From Defluviitaleaceae bacterium (GTDB lineage Bacteria; Bacillota; Clostridia; Lachnospirales; WRAA01): 59,524 nucleotides of DNA. The translations under genes were made by a program, and so were the position numbers. The DNA lies in NCBI GenBank assembly GCA_009780015.1, contig WRAW01000004.1:1-59524 (forward strand). Reading direction: 5' to 3'. The notes below the pieces were generated by a model, which saw only the letters and a list, made by a program, of their open reading frames with translations, had not been told where the DNA came from and ran no database searches. This document shows positions 32,620 through 41,162 of this stretch, piece by piece. Every line of letters starts with the position of its first letter. The first letter of the stretch is position 1.

Positions 32620-34057
32620 CGTGAAACACCCCCAGCGCGATTATCAATAGTCCTATAAGCAAGTAGAAGGCGAAACGAAGGTCGGCGGGCTTGTCCATCA
32701 GCTTTTCGTGGATATTGCCCGTACCCGCGGCTATGTCGGTGATTATCAGCAGAATTATACATACTATGCTTGCCAGAAGCTGTGCCATGCCCAAGCCAAT
32801 GTCGGACAAGGTGCGGAATACATATGGTATTTCACCCCATCTATCGATGTCATAAAATAGGTTCGTCATTATAAAGATGCCGTCGTCAAGAGTCTCCGCC
32901 CTGAACAATATCCAGCCAAAACAGACAAGCCCGAACGTAATGGCGGTCTTGGCCGCGTTTACCACAAACAGGTTATCAATCGACATGAATTTTAGCAGCC
33001 CGTCCACGGGTTTCATGACGACGGTTTCAACAAGGAGGTATATCCCGTGCAGCGCGCCCCAGGCAATGAATGTCCAACTGGCTCCGTGCCATATGCCGCT
33101 GATTAGGAATGTGACCATTATGTTGCGCGCGTACCTTACCGGCCCAACCTTTGAGCCGCCCAAGGGGAAGTAGACATAATCCTTGAACCAGCTTGAGAGC
33201 GAAATATGCCAGCGGCGCCAAAACTCTCCGACCCCGCGCGACAGGTAGGGCTGGCGGAAATTGAGCGTGAGGTCTATGCCGAACAGTTTTGCGCAGCCTA
33301 CGGCCATGTCGGAATAGCCGCTAAAGTCGCAGTATATCTGGAACGCGAACAGGATCGTAGCCGCCACCAGCGCCAGCCCCGCGAAGTTTTCGGGCGCGCC
33401 GTACACCGTGTTTACCGCGATAGCGATCCTGTCGGCAATGACCACCTTCTTGAACAGGCCGAACAGGATGAACTTCAGCCCGGTCATAATGTTGTCCATG
33501 TCCAAGCGCTGAGCGCGCACAAGCTGCGGCATAAGCCCCGACGCGCGCTCGATAGGCCCCGCTATAAGCGGTGGAAAGAACGTGATAAACAATGAGAATC
33601 TGACAAAGCTCCGCTCGGCCTGTGTGCGACCGCGATATACGTCAATCGTATAGCCCACAGCCTGGAACGTGTAAAACGATATCCCAAGCGGCAGTATAAG
33701 GTCGAACTCGCGCGGCGTATACGCCACGCCTACCGCCGCGAACATGTATGTCAGCGTCTCGTCAAGCAGCGGCAAGTACTTAAACACAAACAATATCCCG
33801 AAGCTTATGACCAGCGCCGCCGTAAATACCGCCAGCCTTCGGCGCTCGTCCGAATAATAGTCTGTCACCAGTATCGCCGCGCCGTAATTTACCACCGTTA
33901 CAAACACCAGCAGCAATACAAACGGCACGCTCCACCACATATAGAAGATGTACGAACCAACCAGCAGTATATACATCCGTAGCTTAACAGGCGACACATA
34001 GAACGCCGCCACAATCGCCGTCATAAAAATCAAAAAGTCGAATGAGTTAAATATCAT
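32588..34057 (-). CDS. MBOAT-family O-acyltransferase (AlgI/DltB-like)
   Basis: The 489-residue membrane protein has about a dozen hydrophobic segments and MBOAT landmarks: ILPLGISFYTFQAVGYTIDV, YCDFSGYSDMAVGCAKLFG, FWRRWHISLSSWFKDYVYFP and the catalytic His in ISGIWHGASWTFIAWG. It moves acyl groups across the membrane for O-acetylation of extracellular glycans. It is the first gene of the operon with the SGNH protein and the zinc-ribbon protein. Start ATG 34057. Confidence 0.9.
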   Translation of the reverse strand: MIFNSFDFLIFMTAIVAAFYVSPVKLRMYILLVGSYIFYMWWSVPFVLLLVFVTVVNYGAAILVTDYYSDERRRLAVFTAALVISFGILFVFKYLPLLDETLTYMFAAVGVAYTPREFDLILPLGISFYTFQAVGYTIDVYRGRTQAERSFVRFSLFITFFPPLIAGPIERASGLMPQLVRAQRLDMDNIMTGLKFILFGLFKKVVIADRIAIAVNTVYGAPENFAGLALVAATILFAFQIYCDFSGYSDMAVGCAKLFGIDLTLNFRQPYLSRGVGEFWRRWHISLSSWFKDYVYFPLGGSKVGPVRYARNIMVTFLISGIWHGASWTFIAWGALHGIYLLVETVVMKPVDGLLKFMSIDNLFVVNAAKTAITFGLVCFGWILFRAETLDDGIFIMTNLFYDIDRWGEIPYVFRTLSDIGLGMAQLLASIVCIILLIITDIAAGTGNIHEKLMDKPADLRFAFYLLIGLLIIALGVFHDGTDFIYFQF

Positions 34058-34094
34058 GTTAGACCCCTGTTGAAGATATTATGCCATTTTAACA

Positions 34095-34137
34095 CAAAAA
34101 AAGACATAGGGCAACCATTTGCGACGGTTGCCCTATG
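34095..34137 (-). terminator. Terminator after the gene at 34161
   Basis: CATAGGGCAACC (34105-34116) pairs perfectly with GGTTGCCCTATG (34126-34137); on the minus strand it is followed by a T run (complement of 34096-34102). It lies between the small membrane protein and the MBOAT operon. Confidence 0.85.
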
Positions 34138-34160
34138 TTTACCTGTCATATTCCTATATC

Positions 34161-34526
34161 CTACTTATCTTCGTCCGTATCCGGCACTTCCCCGTGCGTT
34201 TCGTCCCCGGTGTTTGCGCCCGGCAAGCTCCAGAAATCTTCTGCCTCTTCCTCCGTATCCTGCGCCTTAGGTGACTTATGCGGCGTGTTATTTCTAAGAA
34301 GAATCAGACCTCCCGCTCCTAAAAGCAGCGCATACACCAGGTTGAACATCACATTGTTGAAATAAAAACTGAAAATGTCGAACGCGGCAATGTCCTCGAG
34401 CTGCCCAAGAGCACGCATCTGCTCTACGGAATACATCGCCTCGGACAGCGTTTGCCACGCCAGAACCAGCAGCAGCACCGCCATAATAAACATCACGGCA
34501 CAATATACCTTGATAAACTTACGCAT
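34161..34526 (-). CDS. Small two-helix membrane protein
   Basis: The 121-residue protein starts at ATG 34526 after AGAGGTGG. It has two membrane helices (IKVYCAVMFIMAVLLLVLAW and FNLVYALLLGAGGLILL) separated by an outer loop, and an acidic tail (DTEEEAEDFWSLPG, DTDEDK). I do not recognise a family. It is a single gene with its own terminator; upstream lies a repeat element and htrA. Confidence 0.6.
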   Translation of the reverse strand: MRKFIKVYCAVMFIMAVLLLVLAWQTLSEAMYSVEQMRALGQLEDIAAFDIFSFYFNNVMFNLVYALLLGAGGLILLRNNTPHKSPKAQDTEEEAEDFWSLPGANTGDETHGEVPDTDEDK

Positions 34527-34613
34527 TTCCACCTCTTGAAATTTGAGCCATAGGAGCATTATATTATAACCTGTCTGGAAATTCAAGGACGAATTGTGCC
34601 AAGGACAATTTCT

Positions 34614-34815
34614 TAGAGCCTGTTCAATATCTTTTTGTCTTTGGATTGGCGAGTCCAGTTTTTCGCCATTCTAGAAGGAGCTGACGCCGCGTACCTGTAA
34701 GGTACGCGAGGAATCGTCGCCGACCCCATAAAGCCCGGTTTTGACTTTATGGGGTCGACTGTGGCGCAAAACTGGCCGCCAAAACAAGGACGAAAAGATA
34801 TTGAACAGGTTCTTA
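34614..34815. repeat. Type A inverted-repeat element ending in the htrA stop codon
   Basis: TAGAGCCTGTTCAATATCTT and its reverse complement bound 202 bp. The arms continue with GGCGAGTCCAGTTTTTCGCC and GGCGCAAAACTGGCCGCC. Inside are a GCGTACC..GGTACGC stem (34689-34707) and a CCCCATAAAGCC/GACTTTATGGGG palindrome. The last TTA (34813-34815) is the stop codon of htrA on the minus strand. Confidence 0.9.
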
Positions 34816-36183
34816 GTGCTGCCTGAACTCGTCAAGGGTGATCGAGAACGACACCGTCTCGCCGTCTCGCATGACTTGCATCGATATCACTTCTCCGGGT
34901 GAAAACGTGTCGAGTATGGCGCGAAGCCCTTCAAATGACGACACGGAGCGTTCGTTCAGCGAAATGATTATGTCGCCGGACTGCACACCGGCCCTTTGCG
35001 CGCCTCCGCCGCCGGTCAAGGAGTCCACAAGTACGCGCGGCTCCCCGTCCAGCTCCGTCATGGTGATCTGCACACCCATAACGGCACGCCGTACAGAACC
35101 GTAGCTGATAAGATTGTCAGTCACCCTGCGCGCCACGTTGGACGGGATCGCAAAACCCAGACCCTCCACATCCATTCCGCCTGACTTGGCCGTTACCACA
35201 CCTACCACACGTCCCGTCATATCGACCAGCGGCCCGCCGGAGTTGCCTCGGTTTATGGCCGCGTCCGTCTGAAGCATTGTGCGGGGCACTCTGTCGATGC
35301 TTATCTCGCGGTCAAGCGCGCTCACCACTCCCACAGACATCGAGTTGGCGAATTCGCCCAAGGGGTTGCCTATTGCCGCAACCTGTTCTCCCACCAGCAG
35401 CGCGTCGGAGTCGGCAAAGCTAAGGTACGACAGCCCCTGCGCCTCGATCTTGAGCACGGCCAGGTCGCTGTGGAAGTCGCCGCCCACAAGTACCGCGGGA
35501 TAGCTGTTTCCGTCATGCAGCAGCACCGAGACGGAACTGGCGTTCTCGATCACGTGATAGTTGGTGACTATATAGCCATCCTCCGACACGAGAAAGCCCG
35601 ACCCCGCCGACGGCCGCGTAACCGGCCTTCCGAACACATTCATCCCCTGGGTCTGCGTGGATATCGCAACGACCGCCGGGTTCGCGCCCGCAAACAGCTC
35701 ACTAAGCTCAAGCGCCTCACGCCTTGGGTTAAACTCACCAACAGGGGTAATTAAACTGCTCTGCACCGTCGCGGCAACTTCATCGACAATCGCGCTGGTA
35801 TGCGCCTGCCTCTGCTCCAGGGCATCAAGAGCGGCGCTCATACGGCGTTCGGTCAGCGCCGCGCCGGCCACTCCGCTGCCGAGCATCAACGCGGCGACGC
35901 TCGTCACGCCAAGCATTGACCGAACCATACGCCCGCGGTTCTTATGCTTCTTCTCCTTGGAGTTAATCCGCGCGGACACGATATGACTCGGCACCGAATA
36001 TGTCTCGTCGTCGGCCGCCGCGCGCGAACTCTCGCGGATGTACGAGTTATATGAACCATACGGGCTGGATCTGCAATAAGTGTACCTCGGCTCACGCGCA
36101 AAGCCTTGCTCCGAATCGGCCGGCTTCTCGCCCTCTTCGCCCCCGAAACCATTCCTATCGTAATAGCTATTGTAATCCCTCAT
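34813..36183 (-). CDS. htrA: S1C serine protease HtrA/DegP with PDZ domain
   Basis: The 456-residue protein has a cytoplasmic N-terminus of about 90 residues, one membrane helix (SVAALMLGSGVAGAALT), a trypsin-like domain with His in IVTNYHVIENA, Asp in HSDLAVLKIEA and Ser in NRGNSGGPLVDM, and a C-terminal PDZ domain (GVQSGDIIISLNERSVSSFEG). It degrades misfolded secreted proteins outside the membrane. ATG 36183 follows GGAGCG. The promoter carries four 11-bp-spaced TGAA repeats that are also found before the OmpR-type regulator at 41163, suggesting control by that system. The stop codon is made by a repeat element. Confidence 0.93.
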   Translation of the reverse strand: MRDYNSYYDRNGFGGEEGEKPADSEQGFAREPRYTYCRSSPYGSYNSYIRESSRAAADDETYSVPSHIVSARINSKEKKHKNRGRMVRSMLGVTSVAALMLGSGVAGAALTERRMSAALDALEQRQAHTSAIVDEVAATVQSSLITPVGEFNPRREALELSELFAGANPAVVAISTQTQGMNVFGRPVTRPSAGSGFLVSEDGYIVTNYHVIENASSVSVLLHDGNSYPAVLVGGDFHSDLAVLKIEAQGLSYLSFADSDALLVGEQVAAIGNPLGEFANSMSVGVVSALDREISIDRVPRTMLQTDAAINRGNSGGPLVDMTGRVVGVVTAKSGGMDVEGLGFAIPSNVARRVTDNLISYGSVRRAVMGVQITMTELDGEPRVLVDSLTGGGGAQRAGVQSGDIIISLNERSVSSFEGLRAILDTFSPGEVISMQVMRDGETVSFSITLDEFRQH

Positions 36184-36235
36184 ATTTCAGCGCTCCTTTA
36201 CAATGTATTCAAACCCGGCGTTATATTGTATATTA

Positions 36236-36289
36236 AGAATAGTATGCGTTCTTGAAGTTTAACTGAACTTACGCTGAAACATACCTGAA
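36236..36289 (-). promoter_or_regulatory. htrA promoter with four 11-bp direct repeats
   Basis: TGAA occurs at 36253, 36264, 36275 and 36286, exactly 11 bp apart, with the best unit reading TGAAGTTTAAC. On the minus strand, TATTCT (36236-36241) lies 15 nt after the start of the last TTCA and can serve as -10. Such helical-turn repeats overlapping -35 are typical of OmpR-type activators. Confidence 0.65.
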
Positions 36290-36321
36290 TTTACAAAATA
36301 TTCACAAAATCCGCAATTCCA

Positions 36322-36350
36322 TTGACATCGGCCTAATAAAGACGGATAAT
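36322..36350 (+). promoter_or_regulatory. Sigma-A-type promoter before the second ydcF-like gene
   Basis: TTGACA (36322-36327), 17-bp spacer, GATAAT (36345-36350). The start codon GTG 36369 is only 18 bp beyond the -10, so the leader would be very short and may trim the ribosome binding site; a promoter read-through or leaderless start is possible. Confidence 0.55.
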
Positions 36351-36368
36351 ACGTTGGAGGTGAAGCAC

Positions 36369-37106
36369 GTGAAAAGCTGGAAAGCAAAACTGATACTGTT
36401 CGCCGGAACATTGTCCTTGATTAACGTAGCAATACAATCAACCGCGTCGAATATACACCTTGGCTTTATCGCACAGGCCATTATTTCAACCGCGCTGATA
36501 CTGTACGCCGTACTCTTTGACAGGCTCCCCAAGGCGGTTCATATTGCGGCGGCGACGGCTTGCGCCGTACCGCTGTGTTTCTCGGTCTTCCTGGGCGCTT
36601 ACGGCAGGCTCAGCGGTGCGGACTACACCGAAGACGTGGTAATAGTCCTGGGGGCGGGGCTTCGCGGCGAAGAAGTCGGCTCGCATCTTGCCAACAGGCT
36701 CGACAGAGCCGTGGACTATCTCGGCAGCAACCCTGACGCCATAGTAGTAGTAACAGGGGGGCTCGGGGCCGGCGCGCCCATTACCGAAGCGGAGGCCATG
36801 GAGCGCTACCTGATCGCAAGCGGCGTATCGCCGGAAAGAATCATCCTGGAGGATCAATCAACGTCTACATACGAAAACATCTCATTCGCGCGCGACATAT
36901 TGGATGAACAATTCTCCGGCGGCTTTCGCGCCGCACTGATCTCAAACGACTTCCATATTTACCGCGCCGTTCGTATGGCTCGTCATGTCGGAGTCTCCGC
37001 GTATGGCGTCGGGGCAAGCACTCCCTTGTTCGCCCTTCCCCAAAACTACCTGCGCGAGATGCTGGCCGTCGCGCATATGTGGGTTTTCTCACCCATCCGG
37101 CCATGA
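36369..37106 (+). CDS. YdcF/ElyC-type DUF218 membrane protein (second copy)
   Basis: The 245-residue protein starts at GTG 36369 after TTGGAGGTG. Three membrane segments (KAKLILFAGTLSLINVAI, LGFIAQAIISTALILYAVL and AATACAVPLCFSVFLGAYG) precede the DUF218 domain: EDVVIVLGAGLRGEEVG, AIVVVTGGLGAGAPITEAEA, LEDQSTSTYENISFARDIL, and SNDFHIYRAVRMA. It is a paralogue of the protein at 29649 with the same order of motifs. It is divergent from htrA, sharing the repeat-rich promoter region, so an envelope-related role under the same regulator is possible. Confidence 0.82.
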   Translation: MKSWKAKLILFAGTLSLINVAIQSTASNIHLGFIAQAIISTALILYAVLFDRLPKAVHIAAATACAVPLCFSVFLGAYGRLSGADYTEDVVIVLGAGLRGEEVGSHLANRLDRAVDYLGSNPDAIVVVTGGLGAGAPITEAEAMERYLIASGVSPERIILEDQSTSTYENISFARDILDEQFSGGFRAALISNDFHIYRAVRMARHVGVSAYGVGASTPLFALPQNYLREMLAVAHMWVFSPIRP

Positions 37107-37128
37107 CAGAATATTAGGAGAGATACAC

Positions 37129-37542
37129 ATGTGGGTAATTTATGCATTGCTTGCCGCCGTATTTGCGGCCCTAACCTCTATCTTCGCCAAAATCGGCATA
37201 GAGGGCGTTAACGCAAACCTTGCCACCGCAATACGCACGGTCGTAGTACTGGTTGTAGCATGGGGCATTGTCCTGTTCACAGGCCGCCACGCCGAAATCA
37301 CCAGCATTGAAGCACGCAGTTGGCTGTTCCTGATCCTGTCGGGGCTTGCCACCGGCGCGTCGTGGCTGTTCTTCTTCCGGGCTCTGCAAATCGGCGACGC
37401 GTCCCGCGTCGTCCCTATCGACAAGTTCAGCGTAGTTATCACGGTATTCCTGGCCTTTATCATACTGGGCGAAGCCATGACCGTCAAGGTCATAATCGGC
37501 GCGGTTCTGATAACTATCGGGATGCTGCTGATGATACTCTAA
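37129..37542 (+). CDS. EamA-type small membrane transporter (single domain)
   Basis: The 137-residue protein starts at ATG 37129 after TTAGGAGAG. It has five hydrophobic helices and one EamA unit (IYALLAAVFAALTSIFAKIG, GLATGASWLFFFRALQIGD, VVPIDKFSVVITVFLAFIILGE). Half-size members act as dimers. It lies 22 bp after the ydcF gene. Its stop codon TAA (37540-37542) starts a type A repeat. Confidence 0.8.
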   Translation: MWVIYALLAAVFAALTSIFAKIGIEGVNANLATAIRTVVVLVVAWGIVLFTGRHAEITSIEARSWLFLILSGLATGASWLFFFRALQIGDASRVVPIDKFSVVITVFLAFIILGEAMTVKVIIGAVLITIGMLLMIL

Positions 37543-37702
37543 AAACCTGTGTTCAATGTCCAAAATGCCGGCCAAAATCGGCGATTTTTCGCCAATCTGG
37601 GAGATGAAGGCGCCCGGGGCCCCCACAAAGCCCAATTTTGGCTTCGTGGAACGGAGTCCGACCTTCCAGACAGCGTTAAGTGGTATTAAACACAGGTTCT
37701 GA
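37540..37702. repeat. Type A inverted-repeat element starting in a stop codon
   Basis: TAAAAACCTGTGTTCAATGT and TTAAACACAGGTTCTGA bound 163 bp. The core GGCGATTTTTCGCCAATCTGG is present and a GCGCCCGGGGCCCCC patch with CAAAGCCC..TTGGCTTCGTGG inside. The right outer base pair is TG rather than TA, so this copy has mutated. The first TAA is the stop of the EamA gene. Confidence 0.8.
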
Positions 37703-37724
37703 ACTCCATTTACACTAAAAACTA

Positions 37725-37754
37725 TTGACTTGCCCAAGCTTGGGCAAGTATAAT
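37725..37754 (+). promoter_or_regulatory. Promoter with a 22-bp perfect palindromic operator between -35 and -10
   Basis: TTGACT (37725-37730) and TATAAT (37749-37754) have an 18-bp spacer. The spacer is filled by a perfect palindrome, 37728-37749, centred on TTGCCCAAGCTTGGGCAA. A bound dimeric repressor would block both elements. No second copy of this operator is in the window. Confidence 0.8.
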
Positions 37755-37804
37755 TTAAATGTGCGAATTAAAGTGTACTAACTATATTACATGCGAGGTG
37801 GGTT

Positions 37805-39733
37805 ATGGTTAGAAATAACACAAGCAACAATATAGGGCCGCCTTTATCCGTTAACCCTACCGTTCGGCCTCCCTCCGGCCACCGTCCGGGGATGCCGCTG
37901 CATACGGCCGGAAGCGGCAGAAGCGGCGAAAGCAGCGCCGGCCCCTCGATATCATTCCACAACACAGCCTCCAGGTCAATTTCGAGAATACCTCCCTGGC
38001 TTCAAGCCGCCGATACCACCCGGCCATTCAACCCCAACGACCCGCGCGGCGAATATCCTCTGCTCGGCGGCCGCTTTTCAAGATGGTCGTCGTTCAATTC
38101 GGCAAACCGCAACATCCGAAACGCAAGCACATTAGCCGAAACATCCGCAAACACCCTTACCGAAATAAACCTGCTGCTAAGCACGGCCAGACGGCTTACC
38201 GAAGCCGCCGTCGAAACCGGAAACCTGCAAGACCAGCAAAGGATACAGAGCGAAATAGACAATATACTAGTACGCATAGACGCAATTAACGCAACCGGCA
38301 TACAGTCAATGAACCTGTCAATCCACGGCGCCAGAGCCGAAACGGACGCAATCGCCGCCGCCTCAAGCCGGGGGATCGCGCCCGCGGAGGACTTACCCGA
38401 CGACGCCGACATAGAATGGCCTGAACAGCTTCGTGGTCATGTATACTTCATTCTGTACTCGATAGGAATGCTAAACTACATACTTGATGAATATAACGAA
38501 TTACGCAGCTCCCTTGGCGCCAACCCAAGCGACGATCCCAACGATATTGACCCCGACACCATGAATCACATCGGAAGACTTGCGCTCCTGATGCAGGAAA
38601 CCACAGAGGCGATGAACAACGCGTTCCAGGAATTCGTTGAAATGGCCGAGGCGTGGATATCGGCCAATCCCAATGATCCGTTCAGCCCTGATTACGGCAC
38701 GATTGCCCACAACAGAACGATGTTTAATTATTTCATAACCAGCTTTGTACGATATCCGGCTATTTGGGACGATGATTTCCTTGGCGAGATTACTCGCGGT
38801 ACGGATCAAGCCGTTAGAGGCTACGCCGTCTTAGACCCTCCATACCCCGGCGCTCCCCTGCTTCCGCCGCCAGTCGGAGCCCCTAACATGAGGGAGGCTC
38901 TCGACGGCCTTAACATAGCGCTGTTTGGCGGAACTCGTCCTGACGGCGGTATGCTGGACGGCGGCTCACACGGTCAGCAGGATAATATGGACGGCTTAGG
39001 CGGCCTTACCGGCATAATACTTCGTGTACTAAGCTATGCGGGAGGTTCCTTCGGCAGTGATCCTTCCCCTCCCATCGGCGGCATCGTTCCGACACCACCG
39101 GATATTCCTGATGTCCCTGATTGGCTGCGCCCGGGTCCCGGCCCAAATCCTGAGCATCCCGAACGCCCGACGCGCCCGCCCTTGCCGCCGACCTCACAGC
39201 CGCCCGACCCGCCCGGCGGCATACGCCCTCCCGCGGAACTTGAGCCGCCCCAACGGGATGCGGCGAGTTCAATCTACTTCCATGTCGGCATAAACCGAGG
39301 CGACGGCTGGTGGATGGAGATCGTGTCCGTCAGTTCATCGACCCTGGCTCTGCGCGACGCCCTTGGCAATTCCGCCATAAACGTGGTAAACGCCGACCCT
39401 ATCCAGGCATCCGACAATCTGAGAAGGCTCGACAACGCCATAGCCTTCGTCCTGGGGGAACGGGCGACGCTCGAGGCATACCGGTCACGCCTGAACGCCG
39501 ACAGTTTCAGGGTCAATGAACAGCAGAGCCAGCTCGACCTCATACGCCCCGAGATAGCCGCGCTTGACCGCGAAAACTTCGACCCGGATATGTACGAACG
39601 CAGGCGCGTAGTGATGCTTCTGCAATGGCTTTCCGAAAACGCCGCCCGCTCAAGCCCCGCAAACAACAGGGAAGACCCCATGCCGCCAATTCCGGGCTTT
39701 GTCAGGCCGGCGGAGCCGCCGGGCCAGCAATAA
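37805..39733 (+). CDS. Flagellin-like protein with long proline-rich middle
   Basis: The 642-residue protein starts at ATG 37805 after GAGGTGG. Residues about 95-180 resemble the flagellin N-terminal D1 helices: SANTLTEINLLLSTARRLTE, then QSEIDNILVRIDAINATG. Residues about 495-610 resemble the flagellin C-terminal domain: IYFHVGINRGDGWWMEI, then DNLRRLDNAIAFVLGERATL and AYRSRLNADSFRVNEQQSQL. The first 85 residues and the middle (about 360-490) are disordered, Pro/Gly-rich, with PDIPDVPDWLRPGPGPNPEH. The canonical D0 start of flagellin is missing. There is no signal peptide and no flagellar gene nearby. The gene has a strong promoter under a palindromic operator. It could be a divergent filament or hook-associated-like protein. 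Confidence 0.6.
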   Translation: MVRNNTSNNIGPPLSVNPTVRPPSGHRPGMPLHTAGSGRSGESSAGPSISFHNTASRSISRIPPWLQAADTTRPFNPNDPRGEYPLLGGRFSRWSSFNSANRNIRNASTLAETSANTLTEINLLLSTARRLTEAAVETGNLQDQQRIQSEIDNILVRIDAINATGIQSMNLSIHGARAETDAIAAASSRGIAPAEDLPDDADIEWPEQLRGHVYFILYSIGMLNYILDEYNELRSSLGANPSDDPNDIDPDTMNHIGRLALLMQETTEAMNNAFQEFVEMAEAWISANPNDPFSPDYGTIAHNRTMFNYFITSFVRYPAIWDDDFLGEITRGTDQAVRGYAVLDPPYPGAPLLPPPVGAPNMREALDGLNIALFGGTRPDGGMLDGGSHGQQDNMDGLGGLTGIILRVLSYAGGSFGSDPSPPIGGIVPTPPDIPDVPDWLRPGPGPNPEHPERPTRPPLPPTSQPPDPPGGIRPPAELEPPQRDAASSIYFHVGINRGDGWWMEIVSVSSSTLALRDALGNSAINVVNADPIQASDNLRRLDNAIAFVLGERATLEAYRSRLNADSFRVNEQQSQLDLIRPEIAALDRENFDPDMYERRRVVMLLQWLSENAARSSPANNREDPMPPIPGFVRPAEPPGQQ

Positions 39734-41051
39734 CCGGAAGCTCAACCCAGAACAGCACGCCGCCGCCCGTGTTCTCAAGCGCGAACCTGAGCCCCATACA
39801 CTCCAGCGTCTTAGCCACAATCGTGAGCCCGAGACCGCTGCGTCCGCCGTGCGTACGCGCCGTATCCACGCGAAAGAATGGGTTGAAGAGCTTAGGAAGC
39901 GTATCTTCATCAATATGAGCGCCGGTGTTCATCACGCACAGCCTTATGTGTTCGTCCGAAGACCCGGCGTTATCCGTCCATATGTGAATCCCGCCGCGCT
40001 CCGGCGTGTTCTGCACAGCGTTTATGACTACGTTGGACAGCGCCCGATCCAGCATCGCGGGATCAGTCACGCACGTGAGCTCCTCTGGAATCCGTAACTC
40101 CAGAGCGAGCTCTTTTTTGTCTATCAACGCCTGATAGCGCGGCAGGACGTCCTCCGCAAGCCCGCGAATACGCACCGTCTCAAGCCTGGGCTCGATCTTG
40201 CCGTCCGTCAGCTTCACAATCTCCAATATCTCGGTTATTATCTTATTTTGCTCGTTAGTCAACTTGAGGCACTCCCACAGGTACTTGGGATGATCCCTGT
40301 ATTCGCCGATGTCGTCGAGCATCCCTTGCAGCAGCGCGCCGGTCGCGGCAATGGGTGTCTTGAGCTCGTGCGACGCCGCCGCGAAGAAGTACCGCTGCGC
40401 CTCCTTCTCCTCCTCCAAGTCCGCGATTGTGTCCTTGAGCTTGCCGTACATCTCGTGCACAATCTCCGACAATGTACCAAGCTCGTCCTTGCGCGCGGGC
40501 GGCGGCGTAACGGGCTCAAGCCGCGACATCAGCATGGCGTCGTCCACCAGTGTCTTTATGGGCCGCGTCATCTGCCGCGCGAACGCCACGGTCGCCACAA
40601 AACAAATCGCTATCAGCACGAGCGACCCCAAAAATATCGTGTCGGTCAACTGCGACAAGTCCTCGCCGCCAAACGCCGGAGCGGACGCCGTCAGCGTAAA
40701 GCCGTCCCCCACCTGCAGCACGATGTTGTAAAGCTGATTGTGCTCCATTATGTCCGTAATATTTACCGACGCGAACACAACACGCCCCCACGGGTCTCGC
40801 ATCACAAAGCTGTACGACTGATTCCTGTCGGAAAAATTGCGCGCGATGCCCGCGTATTCGCTGCGATGCGCCGCCGAAAGCTCCTCCGTCAGTTCCGAAA
40901 AGCTCTCGCTAAGCTGACGTATCCTCGCCGTATTGTAAAACGACACAACCTGCTGGGCAAACAGCGCCGACGTAACGCCGATGACCATCAATATCAGCAG
41001 CATCGTATACAAAAGCACCTTCATAAAGATGCCGTGTCCATCGAATCTCAT
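39702..41051 (-). CDS. Sensor histidine kinase of an OmpR-type two-component system
   Basis: The 449-residue protein has a membrane helix at the start (VLLYTMLLILMVIGVTSALF), an extracellular sensor of about 130 residues, a second helix (TIFLGSLVLIAICFVATVAF), a HAMP domain (RQMTRPIKTLVDDAM), a HisKA domain with FAAASHELKTPIAATG and an ATPase domain with NVVINAVQNTPERGG and GRSGLGLTIVAKTL. ATG 41051 follows GAGGAGAGG. It is encoded 111 bp after its response regulator and overlaps the end of the convergent flagellin-like gene by 32 bp. Promoter repeats suggest it acts in secretion stress with htrA, like CssS. Confidence 0.88.
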   Translation of the reverse strand: MRFDGHGIFMKVLLYTMLLILMVIGVTSALFAQQVVSFYNTARIRQLSESFSELTEELSAAHRSEYAGIARNFSDRNQSYSFVMRDPWGRVVFASVNITDIMEHNQLYNIVLQVGDGFTLTASAPAFGGEDLSQLTDTIFLGSLVLIAICFVATVAFARQMTRPIKTLVDDAMLMSRLEPVTPPPARKDELGTLSEIVHEMYGKLKDTIADLEEEKEAQRYFFAAASHELKTPIAATGALLQGMLDDIGEYRDHPKYLWECLKLTNEQNKIITEILEIVKLTDGKIEPRLETVRIRGLAEDVLPRYQALIDKKELALELRIPEELTCVTDPAMLDRALSNVVINAVQNTPERGGIHIWTDNAGSSDEHIRLCVMNTGAHIDEDTLPKLFNPFFRVDTARTHGGRSGLGLTIVAKTLECMGLRFALENTGGGVLFWVELPVIAGPAAPPA

Positions 41052-41091
41052 ATACCTCTCCTCGTCCCGGAACCCGTTTTATTCGCGTTTC

Positions 41092-41148
41092 GTTGTCTAA
41101 AACCACTTAGACTGCGCCAACTTTTACATTGTGAAAGTTTTAGACAAC
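41092..41148. promoter_or_regulatory. Nested inverted repeats between regulator and kinase genes
   Basis: GTTGTCTAAAAC (41092-41103) and GTTTTAGACAAC (41137-41148) are exact reverse complements; inside, AACTTTTAC and GTGAAAGTT (41119-41139) nearly pair. The whole can fold as an intergenic mRNA hairpin setting the regulator/kinase ratio, or bind a regulator. Confidence 0.5.
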
Positions 41149-41162
41149 ATGAAAACACGAAT

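Noticed and set aside
37805..39733. Genuine flagellin gene of a flagellar operon
   Set aside because: The D0 start is missing, the middle is proline-rich and no flagellar gene is within the window; kept only as flagellin-like.
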